From contig NZ_AMRM01000010.1 in the NCBI RefSeq assembly GCF_000300335.1, forward strand, positions 87,310 to 151,309: a DNA stretch of 64,000 nt. Reading direction: 5' to 3'. The notes beneath the pieces were generated by a model. That model ran no database searches and was not told the DNA's origin. It saw only the letters and a program-made list of their open reading frames with translations. The translations under genes and the position numbers were made by a program. Numbering within the stretch: the stretch's first letter is position 1; every line of letters begins with the position of its first letter. This DNA is from Nitratireductor pacificus pht-3B. GTDB taxonomy: Bacteria > Pseudomonadota > Alphaproteobacteria > Rhizobiales > Rhizobiaceae. Positions 23,822-33,484 of this stretch are shown piece by piece.

Positions 23822-25303
23822 TCAGCTATCGGTGATGATCTTCACCTTGCTGCCGGCGGAAGGCGTCCCGCCGGGTCCGAGCGCGTTCAGCAGGCGGAAC
23901 AGTTCCACCTTGCGATCGACGCCGCGCATCATCGCCGCCAGCGATCCAAGCGTCTCCCCGGGCTTCACCGTGACGACACGGATGCGCAGGGGCTGCAGGG
24001 CGGCCTTCTCCGCTTCGCTGAGGATGCGGAAGCTCTGGCCCACTGAACTCGCGACGCGCTCGAGGTCGCCGCTGGTCGCCGGCGCGGCCGTCAGCAGGCG
24101 GTACACCTGCCCACCCGAGCGGATCACCGTGACGTCGAACTGCCAGCCGTCGGCGCTGGCCCGGCCGGTGGCCGCCGGACGGCCGTTGATGGTGATTTCG
24201 CGGATCGTCTCCGGCTCCAGCCCGGCAACCCAGCCGCTGGTCAGATACTGCGTCAGCGATGTGCTTTCCGGCACCGTCGCGCCGTCGAAGCGCACGGCGA
24301 CGTCGCCCGGTCCGACGGCTGTCACCGCCTTGGCCGAATTGTCGATCACGAAGCCCTCCGGAACGCGGAAGGCGACGCCGAGACGGGGATGCAGGAAGTC
24401 GCGTCCGCGCACGAAGCCTTCCTCCGGCGGATCGCCATAGATCATGCCGTCGATGCCGGCGAGGAAGGAATCCCGGTCCCGCGTCCCGGCTCCCGCAGTC
24501 TCGAACTCCCGCGCATGACGCTGGGCAAGTTCGATGCGGCGCGGCGCATTGGGGTGGCTCGCCAGGAAGTCGAGGCTGGCATCCGTCGCCCCGCTGACCG
24601 TGCGGAACCCCTGATAGCTGTCCATGGCCTGCAGGAACCGCGCGGCGGCGAAGGCGTCGAAGCCCGAATGCGCGGTGGTGCGAATGCCGATGCGGTCGGC
24701 CTCCAGCTCCTGGTTGCGCGAGAACTGCGCCAGACGCAGCTTGCCGCGCACCAGCGCCGTCTGCGCATCCTGGTCCCGGCCGAGAACCTCGTTCACCACC
24801 TTGCTGGCGAACTGCTCCTCGGCCTCCATCTTCTGCCGCTCGATCCCGTGATTGGCGGTGACATGCGCCATCTCATGCGCCAGAACGGCCGCCAGCTCCG
24901 CGGAATCGTTCGCCAGCGCCAGAAGGCCGCGGGTGACGTAGAGATAGCCCCCCGGCAGCGCGAAGGCATTCACATTGGGCGAATTGAGGATGGTGATGCG
25001 ATAGGCGGGCGCGGCGTTCTGCTCGTCCAGCGTCAGGTTGCCGACCACCTTGGCGACCATGCGTTCCAGCTTGGGGTCCGAATACTCGCCACCATAGGTT
25101 GCCAGGATGCGCGGATGCTGCTGGCGCGCCTGCCGTGCCAGGCGATTGCCCCGCGTCACCGAATCGACCGTGATCGGGTTGGAAGACGGGATGAAGCTGC
25201 CGGCGCCGGTCTCGATCATCTGGCACCCGGCAAGGCCGGCCAGAAGGCACAGGGCTACCATCGTATGGCACGGACGTCGCCGGGAAACGGAGAAGGACTT
25301 CAT
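23822..25303 (-). CDS. M48 family metalloprotease, lipoprotein, BepA/YfgC-like
   Basis: A 493-residue putative lipoprotein with signal peptide and lipobox LAGC (Cys27). The zinc-protease motif HEMAH is at residues 143-147 and the third ligand is probably in ELEADRIG near 190. Family members such as BepA act in outer-membrane protein assembly or turnover. The C-terminal part (about 440-493) reads VKPGETLGSLAAMMRG and resembles a LysM domain. I choose the ATG at 25303, which gives an immediate signal peptide; upstream codons to 25450 lack this. Nothing else is co-transcribed. Confidence 0.9.
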   Translation of the reverse strand: MKSFSVSRRRPCHTMVALCLLAGLAGCQMIETGAGSFIPSSNPITVDSVTRGNRLARQARQQHPRILATYGGEYSDPKLERMVAKVVGNLTLDEQNAAPAYRITILNSPNVNAFALPGGYLYVTRGLLALANDSAELAAVLAHEMAHVTANHGIERQKMEAEEQFASKVVNEVLGRDQDAQTALVRGKLRLAQFSRNQELEADRIGIRTTAHSGFDAFAAARFLQAMDSYQGFRTVSGATDASLDFLASHPNAPRRIELAQRHAREFETAGAGTRDRDSFLAGIDGMIYGDPPEEGFVRGRDFLHPRLGVAFRVPEGFVIDNSAKAVTAVGPGDVAVRFDGATVPESTSLTQYLTSGWVAGLEPETIREITINGRPAATGRASADGWQFDVTVIRSGGQVYRLLTAAPATSGDLERVASSVGQSFRILSEAEKAALQPLRIRVVTVKPGETLGSLAAMMRGVDRKVELFRLLNALGPGGTPSAGSKVKIITDS

Positions 25304-25477
25304 CTGTGTGGGCGCTCGATTGGACAGTCTCGTGTCCTTCCGGTTGATATTGTCCGATTTCACGATTGCCGCAATGCGGCAGCCATGCATCGGGTTCCCC
25401 TTGCTACAACTTCTCGTCCCATTCGAAGCTGCATCTAGCGCATACGCCAAAAAAGGGGAATCACTTTGTTCCCGATC

Positions 25478-26224
25478 CTATTTCATTTCGCGGCGCGAAC
25501 CTACGTAGCGGTTGAAGGCCTCCGAGCGCGCTCCCGCCAGGAATTCCGACGCCGGCCCGGTCTCGGCGATCGTCCCCCCGTCGACGAACACCATCGTGCG
25601 GCACAGCCGTTCGGCATCGCGCGGATCGTGCGTCGCCATCAGAACGGTCATGCCCTGCTCGGCGTGAAGCTGCGCGATGAGGTCGAGCATCTCGTCCCGC
25701 AAGGCCGGTCCGAGCGAGGCGAAGGGCTCGTCGAGCAGCAGGACCGGCCGATGGCGGATCAGCACCCGGGCCAGCGCCACCCGCTGGCGCTCGCCGCCCG
25801 AAAGCGCCTGCGGCAGCCGGTCTTCCTTTCCCGAAAGCCCGGTCCGCGCGAGCGCGTCGCGCACCGCCTGCCGGTCGGCCTCGCCGAGGTGCAGCCTCAC
25901 CGAGCGCCCGAGGCCGACATTCTCGGCCACGCTCAGATGCGCGAAGAGATTGTTCTCCTGAAACACCATCGACACGGGCCGCCGGTGCGGCGCAAGTCCG
26001 CCGACATCCTCCCCGCCGATCAGCAGCCGGCCGGAGGAAGGGCTTTCAAACCCCGCGATCAGGCTGAGCAGGGTGGACTTCCCCGAGCCGCTCGGCCCCA
26101 TCACGGCAACCATGTCCGACGCCTCGACGGAAAGATCGAAGCGGATCGGCGCGCCGCCGGGATAGGCGAAGCGCAGATCCTCGAGGATGATCGGAGCGCC
26201 CTGCGGGCTTGCGGTGCGGTTCAT
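25478..26224 (-). CDS. thiQ: Thiamine ABC transporter, ATP-binding protein
   Basis: A 248-residue ABC ATPase with Walker [10 protein letters not shown] (residues 43-51), Q-loop VFQENNLF, signature [15 protein letters not shown], and Walker [13 protein letters not shown]. It drives thiamine or thiamine diphosphate import together with ThiP and ThiB. Its ATG overlaps the thiP stop as ATGA, showing translational coupling. The start at 26224 is chosen for that overlap, although the frame continues upstream. The transcript begins at the TPP riboswitch before thiB. Confidence 0.93.
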   Translation of the reverse strand: MNRTASPQGAPIILEDLRFAYPGGAPIRFDLSVEASDMVAVMGPSGSGKSTLLSLIAGFESPSSGRLLIGGEDVGGLAPHRRPVSMVFQENNLFAHLSVAENVGLGRSVRLHLGEADRQAVRDALARTGLSGKEDRLPQALSGGERQRVALARVLIRHRPVLLLDEPFASLGPALRDEMLDLIAQLHAEQGMTVLMATHDPRDAERLCRTMVFVDGGTIAETGPASEFLAGARSEAFNRYVGSRREMK

Positions 26225-27864
26225 CGGGTCTCCCTGCCGAGACGATCGGCGGCGAACATGAGTGCCAGGCACAGGAGCCCGAGGAAAAGGGCGATACCCG
26301 CGGCATCGGCGGTACGGTAGCTGCCCATGCGCTGCAGGAGAAGGTAGGGCAGGGTCTGCACCTGGTCGCTGCCGAACAGGGCGATCACGCCGAGATCGCC
26401 GAGCGACAGCGCCGTCGCGAAGGCCAGCGCCGTCGCCGCCGGACGCCGCAGGGCCGGCCAATCCACCAGCCGCAGGCGCGTCCAGCCGGAAATGCCGAGC
26501 GACAGGCAGAGACGCTCATGGCGCGCGCTCGCCGCGTCATAGGTGGGGCGGATGGCGCGAATGGCGAAGGGCATCGCCATCACCGCATTGACGGTGACGA
26601 CCATGACCGGCGCGAAGGCGAGAACATCCCCGACATGGCGCAGCAGGATGAACCAGCCCGCACCGATCACCAGCGGAGGGACGATCAGCACCAGCGCCGC
26701 GCCGCTGTCCGTGGCGCGTTCGAGCAGGCCGGCCGGCAGGGCGCCGCGCCGCATCTCCAGCGCCCGCCTTGCGGCGACCAGCATCAGCGAGAGCGCCAGG
26801 CACAGCACGGCGGAAAGCCCGGCGAAGACGAGGCTCGTAATCGTGGCCGCGTGCACCGCCCCTTCGCCGGCCAGCCGAGTGAGATCGGCCTGAAGCCCAG
26901 CCAGCACGGTTGCCGCCATCGGCCCGGCGACGAACAGCAACGCGAGCGTGATAAGCACCGTGTTCAACACCGCTTCCCGCCGCCTGTGCCAGACGAAGCG
27001 GCGCGGCGCGACCGGCAGGCTGGCGTCGCCGCTGAGCGACGCGCCGAGCCGCGTCAGCGCCAGGACCACCCCGCCCGCCAGCGCGACCTGCACCAGCGTC
27101 AGCGCCAGCGCGCGGGCGGGATCGAAGTCGAAGCGCAGAGCCTGATAGATCGCCACCTCCAGCGTCGTGGCGCGCGGCCCACCACCCAAAAGCAGCACGA
27201 TGGTGAAGGAGGTGACGCAGAGCATGAACACCAGCCCCGCTATGCCCGGCAGGGCCGACCGCATGGCGGGCCATTCGAGAAATCGGAACGAAGCGCGCGC
27301 GCCCATGCCGAGTTGCGCGGCCAGCCGCCACTGGTCGGCGGGAACGCTCTCGAGCGCATTGAGGAAAAGGCGCGTCGCCAGCGGCAGGTTGAAGAAGACA
27401 TGGGCAACCAGAATGCCCGACAGGCCGTAGATGCCCGGCCAGCGCTCACCCGTCAGCGCTGAGAGAGAGGGCGCGAAGAACCCCGCCCGGCCGTACAACG
27501 CCAGCACCCCCAGCGCGGCGACGATGGCCGGCAGGGCCAGCGGCACGGCGAACAGGCGCAGGATGAAGGCACGGCCCGGAAACACGGGATGCCGGGCCAG
27601 CGCGCGCGCCAGCAGGATCGCCGGCCCGACCGACAGCAGCGCCGACAGCAGCGCCTGCCAGAGCGTGAAGCGTGCGATGCGCAGGAGATAGGCGTCGAAG
27701 GCATCGAGCGCGCCGCCGCTCTGGCGAAGCGCTTCCAGCGCAAGTCCGGCGAAAGCGCCGCCGACCAGAAGGGCGACGGCGGCCAGCGCCGCGCGGCCCA
27801 GGGCGACGCGGCGGTCGGCGGACGGGTTTGCGAAACGGCTCAGCGGCTCATCACCGACAGCCAT
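26221..27864 (-). CDS. thiP: Thiamine/thiamine pyrophosphate ABC transporter, permease
   Basis: A 547-residue inner-membrane permease of the fused two-domain type with about twelve helices. The two MetI-like cores carry EAA-loop segments around [24 protein letters not shown] and [23 protein letters not shown]. This fused form is characteristic of ThiP. The gene overlaps the end of thiB by 25 bases and the start of thiQ by 4, so thiB-thiP-thiQ is a tightly packed operon. Confidence 0.93.
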   Translation of the reverse strand: MAVGDEPLSRFANPSADRRVALGRAALAAVALLVGGAFAGLALEALRQSGGALDAFDAYLLRIARFTLWQALLSALLSVGPAILLARALARHPVFPGRAFILRLFAVPLALPAIVAALGVLALYGRAGFFAPSLSALTGERWPGIYGLSGILVAHVFFNLPLATRLFLNALESVPADQWRLAAQLGMGARASFRFLEWPAMRSALPGIAGLVFMLCVTSFTIVLLLGGGPRATTLEVAIYQALRFDFDPARALALTLVQVALAGGVVLALTRLGASLSGDASLPVAPRRFVWHRRREAVLNTVLITLALLFVAGPMAATVLAGLQADLTRLAGEGAVHAATITSLVFAGLSAVLCLALSLMLVAARRALEMRRGALPAGLLERATDSGAALVLIVPPLVIGAGWFILLRHVGDVLAFAPVMVVTVNAVMAMPFAIRAIRPTYDAASARHERLCLSLGISGWTRLRLVDWPALRRPAATALAFATALSLGDLGVIALFGSDQVQTLPYLLLQRMGSYRTADAAGIALFLGLLCLALMFAADRLGRETR

Positions 27865-28844
27865 TCATCCACCCAGGCCTTGCGGTGCTCGGCGACCTCC
27901 TCAGAGGAGAACTCGAGCGTCTTCGCCGGCGTCACCAGCGTGTCGAACACCGGATTGAGCGGTTCGGAAACCGCGCCGGCCGGGAACATCCAGTTCGTTT
28001 CGGGAATGGCATCCTGAAAGCCGGGACCGGTCATAAAGGCCAGGAACTTGCCGGCCAGCGGGTTCTCGGCGCCCTTCACCGTCTGCGCGGCGACTTCCAC
28101 CTGCAGGTAATGTCCTTCCTCGAAGGCGGCGGCCTTGTAACGCTCCGTGTCCTCGGCGATCTGGTGATAGGCCGGCGAGGTGGTGTAGGAGAGCACCATC
28201 GGCACCTCACCGCTGGTGAACAGCCCGTAGGCCTCGCTCCAGCCCGGCGTGACGGTCAGCACCTTGTCCTGCAGCTTGCCCCAGGCTTCGGCGGCACCAT
28301 CGCCATAGACCGACTTCACCCACAACAGGAGGCCGAGCCCCGGCGTCGAGGTGCGCGGGTCCTGGATGGCGATCTTGAGGTCGCTCGTGTCCTCCACCAG
28401 CGCCTTCAGGCTGGCCGGCGGGGTCGCCAGGGCCTCCGTATCGTAGACGAAGGCGAAATAGCCGTAGTCGTAGGGAACGAAAATGTCGTTCTCGAAGCCT
28501 CCGGGCACCGAGATGCTGGCGAGATCGACGCCATGCGGGGCAAAGAGCCCGGTCTCGCGCGCTTCGTGAAGCAGGTTGTTGTCCAGTCCGAGCACGATGT
28601 CGGCCTTTGTGGACGTGCCTTCGAGCTTGAGGCGGCTGAGCAGCGCCACGCCGTCGGCCACCGAGACGAACTCCAGGTCGCAGGCACATTCGGCCTCGAA
28701 GGTCTTCTCGACCACCGGCCCCGGTCCCCAGTCGGACGTGAAGCTGTCATAGGTGTAGACGGTGAGCTTCTCCTGGGCCGCCGCAGGCGCGGCCATGGCG
28801 GCGAGTCCGAGGATCATGGTCGAAAGCGGGGTCGTCAAGCGCAT
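27840..28844 (-). CDS. thiB: Thiamine substrate-binding protein
   Basis: A 334-residue periplasmic binding protein with a signal peptide (about residues 1-23, cleavage near AAAQ). The mature start [25 protein letters not shown] and the internal VLGLDNNLL are typical of ThiB/TbpA, which binds thiamine and its phosphates. [13 protein letters not shown] lies in the second lobe. First gene of the thiBPQ operon, 52 bases downstream of a TPP riboswitch, so import is expected to fall when thiamine diphosphate is plentiful. Confidence 0.95.
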   Translation of the reverse strand: MRLTTPLSTMILGLAAMAAPAAAQEKLTVYTYDSFTSDWGPGPVVEKTFEAECACDLEFVSVADGVALLSRLKLEGTSTKADIVLGLDNNLLHEARETGLFAPHGVDLASISVPGGFENDIFVPYDYGYFAFVYDTEALATPPASLKALVEDTSDLKIAIQDPRTSTPGLGLLLWVKSVYGDGAAEAWGKLQDKVLTVTPGWSEAYGLFTSGEVPMVLSYTTSPAYHQIAEDTERYKAAAFEEGHYLQVEVAAQTVKGAENPLAGKFLAFMTGPGFQDAIPETNWMFPAGAVSEPLNPVFDTLVTPAKTLEFSSEEVAEHRKAWVDEWLSVMSR

Positions 28845-28895
28845 CTGCGCCTCCTCTCGTCATCAGTGGGAATGAGGCGCTGCTTCGAAAGCGTC

Positions 28896-28990
28896 TAATC
28901 CCTCCGCCGGTGCAAACCGGATCAGGTTCAGCGGGTTGGCCGGTTCATCCCCAAGCCTCTCAGCCGGCAATCTGCCGGCACCCCGTTAGA
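28896..28990 (-). promoter_or_regulatory. TPP riboswitch (THI element)
   Basis: On the minus strand the leader of thiB contains ACGGGGTGCC, then GCTGAGAG, then AACCCGCTGAACCTGAT and GGCGGAGGGA in the correct order. These are the conserved joints of the thiamine-diphosphate aptamer, and the outer P1 pairing is also plausible. Its position just before thiBPQ fits control of thiamine uptake by TPP. The expression platform is short, so blocking of the ribosome-binding site is more likely than termination; that part is inference. Confidence 0.95.
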
Positions 28991-29113
28991 GCGACCGGGA
29001 AAATAGGGCGGCGGATGCGGAGGCGCAAGGGGGTGCGCGCCGCCTTGCCCTGAGGGGACGAAAACCATCATCGGCGTTGGCGCTTCCGCGCCACCATGAT
29101 AAGGGCCTCGCCC

Positions 29114-29761
29114 ATGAGCCGATTTACACTTCTCCTGGGCGGCGACCTGGTGCGCACGCCGTCGCTCGACGCCCTGATTTCGGGGACCCGCGTCATCGCG
29201 GCCGATTCCGGCATGCGGCACGCCGCCACGCTGGACATCGTTCCCGAACTCTGGGTCGGCGACTTCGATTCCGTGCCGCAGGACATGATCGACGCCTATC
29301 CCCATGTGCCGCGCCGGGTGTTTCCGCCGGAGAAGGACAAGACCGATGGCGAACTGGCGATCGCCGCAGCACTCGAGGCCGGCGCCACAGGCCTGACGCT
29401 GGCGGGCGCCTTCGGCGGCGAGCGACCCGACCACATGTTCCTGCACCTGACCCAGGCGCTCCAGCTCAGCGAGCGCGGCATCGACGCCCGCCTGACCAGC
29501 GGCGCGCAGGAGGGCCTGCCGCTTGCCCTCGGCCGGCGGCACCTGTTCGACTATCCCCAGGACATGCTGTTTTCCATCCTCGCCTTCTCGCCGCTTTCGG
29601 GCCTGACCGTCGAGGGCGCGAAGTGGCCGCTCGACGCCGTCGAGGTGGCGTTCGGCTCGTCCCTGACCCTGTCCAACGCCGTCGATGGTCGTCTTGCCGT
29701 CACCCTGGAAAAGGGCCGCGCCCTGCTGGTCGCGCATCTTCTCGACGACGGAGCGCACTGA
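29114..29761 (+). CDS. thiN: Thiamine pyrophosphokinase
   Basis: A 215-residue thiamine diphosphokinase, which makes TPP from thiamine and ATP. It has the N-terminal LLLGGDL, the AADSGMRHA segment, GDFDSVP, KDKTDGELAIAAAL and GAFGGERPDH, all in family order. I take the second ATG at 29114 (MSRFTLLLGG) because it has AAGGG upstream and matches the usual start; the ATG at 29096 adds six residues. Divergent from the thiBPQ operon, it would activate the imported vitamin. The ABC-F gene follows after 3 bases. Confidence 0.93.
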   Translation: MSRFTLLLGGDLVRTPSLDALISGTRVIAADSGMRHAATLDIVPELWVGDFDSVPQDMIDAYPHVPRRVFPPEKDKTDGELAIAAALEAGATGLTLAGAFGGERPDHMFLHLTQALQLSERGIDARLTSGAQEGLPLALGRRHLFDYPQDMLFSILAFSPLSGLTVEGAKWPLDAVEVAFGSSLTLSNAVDGRLAVTLEKGRALLVAHLLDDGAH

Positions 29762-29764
29762 GCC

Positions 29765-31576
29765 ATGGCCCCTCCCCTGTTAAAGCTGGAAGGCATCCGC
29801 CTCACCTTCGGCGGCACGCCGCTGCTCGACGGCGCATCGCTGATGGTCGGCCCCGGCGAACGCCTGGCGCTGGTCGGCCGCAACGGATCCGGCAAGTCGA
29901 CGCTGCTGAAGATCGCTGCCGGCCTGGTCGATCCGCAGGACGGCGAAATGTTCCGCCAGCCCACGGCCACCGTCCGCTACCTGGCGCAATCGCCGGACTG
30001 GCAGGGTTTTCCGACCGTCCGGGCCTATGTGGAGGGCGGGCTGGGACCGGCCGACGACATCAACCGCGTGGCGCTGGTGATCGACCGGCTGGGGCTGACC
30101 GGCGAGGAAGACCCGGCGACCCTGTCCGGCGGCGAGGCGCGCCGCGCCGCGCTTGCCCGCGTCCTCGCCCCGGAACCCGACCTCCTGCTGCTCGACGAGC
30201 CGACCAACCATCTGGACCTCGCCACCATCGAATGGCTGGAAGACGAGTTGCAGCGCACCTCTTCGGCGCTGGTCACCATCTCGCACGACCGGCGCTTCCT
30301 GGAAAAGGTCAGCCGTGCGACGGTCTGGCTCGACCGCGGCGTGACGCGCCGGCTCGACAGGGGTTTCGCCTATTTCGAGGACTGGCGCGACACCGTGCTG
30401 GAGGAAGAGGAGCGCGAGCAGCACAAGCTCGGAAGGCAGATCGCCCGCGAGGAACACTGGCTGCGCTACGGCGTGACCGCCCGGCGCAAGCGCAATGTCC
30501 GCCGGCTCGGCGAACTGCATACCCTGCGCGAGCGCCACCGCACGCATGTGCGCGCCGAGGGCCTGGCGACGATGACTGCCAGCGACGCGGCGGAATCCGG
30601 CAAGCTCGTGATCGAGGCGAAGGGTCTCCAGAAGGCCTATGGCGACACGGCCGTTGTCAGGGATTTCTCCATCCGCGTCCAGCGCGGCGACCGGATCGGC
30701 CTCGTCGGGCCGAACGGAGCCGGCAAGACAACGCTCGTCAATCTCCTGACCGGCATGCTTGCGCCGGATGCGGGCACGCTCCGGCATGGCGCCAATCTCG
30801 AGATCGCCATGCTCGACCAGAAGCGCGCGCTCGATCCGCAGGAGACGCTGGCACATTTCCTGACTGACGGTCGCGGCGACAGCGTCGTGGTCAACGGCCA
30901 GGAGCGGCATGTCGTTTCCTACATGAAGGATTTCCTGTTCAAGCCCGAGCAGGCACGCACGCCGATCCGCGAGCTTTCCGGCGGCGAAAAGGCGCGGCTT
31001 GTCCTCGCCCGGCTTCTGTCGCGCCCGGCCAATCTCCTGGTCCTCGACGAACCGACCAACGACCTCGACATGGAAACGCTCGACCTGTTGCAGGAGCTGG
31101 TCGAAGGCTTTCCGGGAACCGTCCTGCTGGTCAGCCACGACCGCGACTTCCTCGACCGCACGGTGACCAGCACGCTGGCCCCCGCCGGCGATGGCCGCTG
31201 GATCGAGTATGCCGGCGGCTATTCCGACATGATGGCACAGCGCAGGGGCGAGGAACTGGAGCGACGCAAGCTGCGCGCGGCCGCCGAAGCCCCGAGAACG
31301 AAACCGGCATCCGCCGAAGCGCCGAAACCCGTTTCCAAAAAGCTCTCCTACAAGCAGAAATTCGCGCTCGAGACACTGCCGCAGAAGATCGAGCAACTGG
31401 GTGCGGAAATCGGCGGGCTGGAGGCGAAACTCTCCGACCCGGCGCTCTACGCCCGCGACGCAAAGGCCTTCGAGCGCTTCACCCGGGAACTCGACGAGAA
31501 GCGCGGCGCGCGCGACCGTTTCGAGGAAGAATGGCTGGAGCTGGAGATGCTGCGCGAGGAAATCGAGGGCGCGTGA
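29765..31576 (+). CDS. ABC-F family ATPase (Uup-like)
   Basis: A 603-residue soluble protein with two ABC domains and no membrane segments. Walker A sequences GRNGSGKST (near residue 38) and GPNGAGKTT (near 318), signatures LSGGEARRAAL and LSGGEKARLVLARLL, and Walker B segments ending LLLDEPTNHLD and LVLDEPTNDLD are intact. The C-terminal 90 residues form a charged coiled coil after a Pro/Ala linker, as in Uup. ABC-F proteins act on the ribosome; Uup also affects transposon excision and branched DNA. The ATG is 3 bases after the thiN stop. Confidence 0.92.
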   Translation: MAPPLLKLEGIRLTFGGTPLLDGASLMVGPGERLALVGRNGSGKSTLLKIAAGLVDPQDGEMFRQPTATVRYLAQSPDWQGFPTVRAYVEGGLGPADDINRVALVIDRLGLTGEEDPATLSGGEARRAALARVLAPEPDLLLLDEPTNHLDLATIEWLEDELQRTSSALVTISHDRRFLEKVSRATVWLDRGVTRRLDRGFAYFEDWRDTVLEEEEREQHKLGRQIAREEHWLRYGVTARRKRNVRRLGELHTLRERHRTHVRAEGLATMTASDAAESGKLVIEAKGLQKAYGDTAVVRDFSIRVQRGDRIGLVGPNGAGKTTLVNLLTGMLAPDAGTLRHGANLEIAMLDQKRALDPQETLAHFLTDGRGDSVVVNGQERHVVSYMKDFLFKPEQARTPIRELSGGEKARLVLARLLSRPANLLVLDEPTNDLDMETLDLLQELVEGFPGTVLLVSHDRDFLDRTVTSTLAPAGDGRWIEYAGGYSDMMAQRRGEELERRKLRAAAEAPRTKPASAEAPKPVSKKLSYKQKFALETLPQKIEQLGAEIGGLEAKLSDPALYARDAKAFERFTRELDEKRGARDRFEEEWLELEMLREEIEGA

Positions 31577-31651
31577 GCCTCCGACTGGGCAGCACTCCGG
31601 ATCCCTGTTAAACCTTCAGGCAGCCCTTCACGCAACGGACGCGCGCTCCGC

Positions 31652-32404
31652 ATGAAAGTTGCCTTTGCCCAGTGGCCATGGATCCTGCTGCTCCTCTGCC
31701 TCATACCGTTTCACGCCGCGACGGCGAACGACGATCATGCGGCGCTCTATCGCGCCGTGACCATCGTCACCGGCACGGTGGAGCCGGAGCGAAGCCGCGG
31801 CTTTGCCGCGTGCCTTCGCGAGGTGCTGATGAAAATTTCGGGTGATCCCGCCCTCGCCGATGCACCGGGCGTCGATGCGCTTGCCGACCGCGTGGGAGAT
31901 TTCGTCGCCGCATTCGGCTATCGCGACCGGATGGCCAGCATCCCGGTGCATGACGAGCAGGGCACGCGCGAGCGACCGCATTTCCTGACCGTCGAATTCT
32001 CCCAGCCGAAGATCGACGCCGCCCTCCGCTCTCTCGGCGCAAAACCCTGGCTCGATCGCCCTCTCCTCACACTCAACGTAACGATCGACAATGGCGCGCG
32101 CCGGTTTCCCCTGCTGCGCGACGGCGCCTTCGGGCGCGACCAGCGGGCATCGCTTCTGGAAACCGCCGAACGCTACGGCTTGCCGATATTCTTCCCGCTA
32201 GCGCAAGGCCGGTCCGCAAAAGAGCCGGTTCTGACCGGCACGCTGATCTGGCAAGCCGACCGGCTGGAATGGTCGGCCGAATGGTCGCTCGGGCCTGCGG
32301 GCGACGCTGTCGAATGGGCCTTCGCCGCGCCCTCCTTCGACGGCGTGTTTCGTCAGGCTCTCGGGCGGGCCATGACCCGTCTCGCGGCCGGGAGCCGGCC
32401 GTAG
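31652..32404 (+). CDS. DUF2066 domain-containing protein
   Basis: A 250-residue protein with an N-terminal signal peptide or anchor (about residues 8-25). It contains the DUF2066 pattern LYRAVTIVTGTVEPERSRGFAACLREVLMKISGDPAL, followed by an all-purpose alpha-beta region. In many alphaproteobacteria this family lies beside the DnaA-like regulator HdaA, but here xerC follows instead. Function unknown; a periplasmic location is likely. Confidence 0.88.
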   Translation: MKVAFAQWPWILLLLCLIPFHAATANDDHAALYRAVTIVTGTVEPERSRGFAACLREVLMKISGDPALADAPGVDALADRVGDFVAAFGYRDRMASIPVHDEQGTRERPHFLTVEFSQPKIDAALRSLGAKPWLDRPLLTLNVTIDNGARRFPLLRDGAFGRDQRASLLETAERYGLPIFFPLAQGRSAKEPVLTGTLIWQADRLEWSAEWSLGPAGDAVEWAFAAPSFDGVFRQALGRAMTRLAAGSRP

Positions 32405-32468
32405 AACCGTTCACCGGATGCTAACGCGGCGCGGCGACACTACCCGGTGACAGCAGCGGATATCGCCC

Positions 32469-33410
32469 ATGCAACAGGAATTCCTCATTGCCGCCCGTCC
32501 CGACCTGCAAAAGGCGCGGACCGAATGGTTGAAGGCCCTTGGCGGCGAACGGCGGCTCTCGGTCCTGACCGTCGAGGCCTATGAGCGCGACACGCGGCAG
32601 TTCCTCCAGTTCCTTACCGGCCATTGCGGCGGACCGCCCGGTCTTGCCGATGTCGCCGAACTCAGGCCCGCCGACCTGCGTGCGTTCCTCGCCTCGCGCC
32701 GCGCCGCGGGCGCCGGGGCGCGCACGCTCGGGCGGGGACTTGCCGGCATACGCTCGTTCCTGCGCTTTCTCGAGCGGCGCGGGCTGGTCAACGCGGCGGC
32801 GGCCTCCGCGCTGAGGGCGCCGCGCGTGCCGCGCAGCCTGCCCAAGCCCCTGACCGCCGCCGATGCCCGCAAGGTGGTCTCCGCGCCGGCTCAGCTTGCC
32901 GAGGAGCCATGGATCGCCGCGCGCAATGCCGCCGTCCTGACGCTGCTCTACGGATCTGGACTGCGCATCGCGGAGGCGCTGGCCCTGACGGGCGGCGACG
33001 TTCCCGCCGGAGAACAGCCGACCCTGCGCATTACCGGCAAGGGCGGCAAGACGCGGCTGACGCCGGTGCTGCCAGTGGCCAGTCAGGCGATTGCCGAGTA
33101 CCGCCGGCTTTGCCCCTATCATCTCGCCGCCGACACGCCGCTTTTTCGGGGCGCCCGGGGCGGCGCCCTTCAGCCGGCGATCATTCAGCGCGAGATGAAG
33201 CGCATGCGCTCGGCGCTGAACCTGCCGGACACGGCGACGCCGCACGCCCTGCGCCACTCCTTCGCCACGCATCTTCTGGCGCGCGGCGGCGACCTGCGCG
33301 CCATCCAGGAACTGCTCGGCCATGCGAGCGTCTCGACGACGCAGGTCTACACCGCCGTCGACACGGCTCGGCTGATGGAGATCTACGATGCAGCACATCC
33401 CCGGGCCTGA
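32469..33410 (+). CDS. xerC: Tyrosine recombinase XerC
   Basis: A 313-residue site-specific tyrosine recombinase. The N-terminal SAM-like core-binding domain covers about residues 20-105. The catalytic domain shows the first Arg in LLYGSGLRIAEAL, His-x-x-Arg in PHALRHSFATHLL, the second His in LLGHASVSTTQVYT, with the nucleophilic Tyr in that segment. XerC acts with XerD at dif to resolve chromosome dimers. Length and a chromosomal housekeeping setting favour XerC over a phage integrase; no attachment site or phage gene is nearby. Confidence 0.93.
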   Translation: MQQEFLIAARPDLQKARTEWLKALGGERRLSVLTVEAYERDTRQFLQFLTGHCGGPPGLADVAELRPADLRAFLASRRAAGAGARTLGRGLAGIRSFLRFLERRGLVNAAAASALRAPRVPRSLPKPLTAADARKVVSAPAQLAEEPWIAARNAAVLTLLYGSGLRIAEALALTGGDVPAGEQPTLRITGKGGKTRLTPVLPVASQAIAEYRRLCPYHLAADTPLFRGARGGALQPAIIQREMKRMRSALNLPDTATPHALRHSFATHLLARGGDLRAIQELLGHASVSTTQVYTAVDTARLMEIYDAAHPRA

Positions 33411-33484
33411 CCCGTTCCCGAAACGCCTTCAATTCATCGGATGGGATTAACCGTTTGCCGTCATTTCCCCGATAGGCTGATGTC

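Noticed and set aside
32469..33410. Phage or integron integrase
   Set aside because: Length, motifs and housekeeping neighbours fit XerC, and there are no attachment sites, cassette arrays or phage genes nearby.
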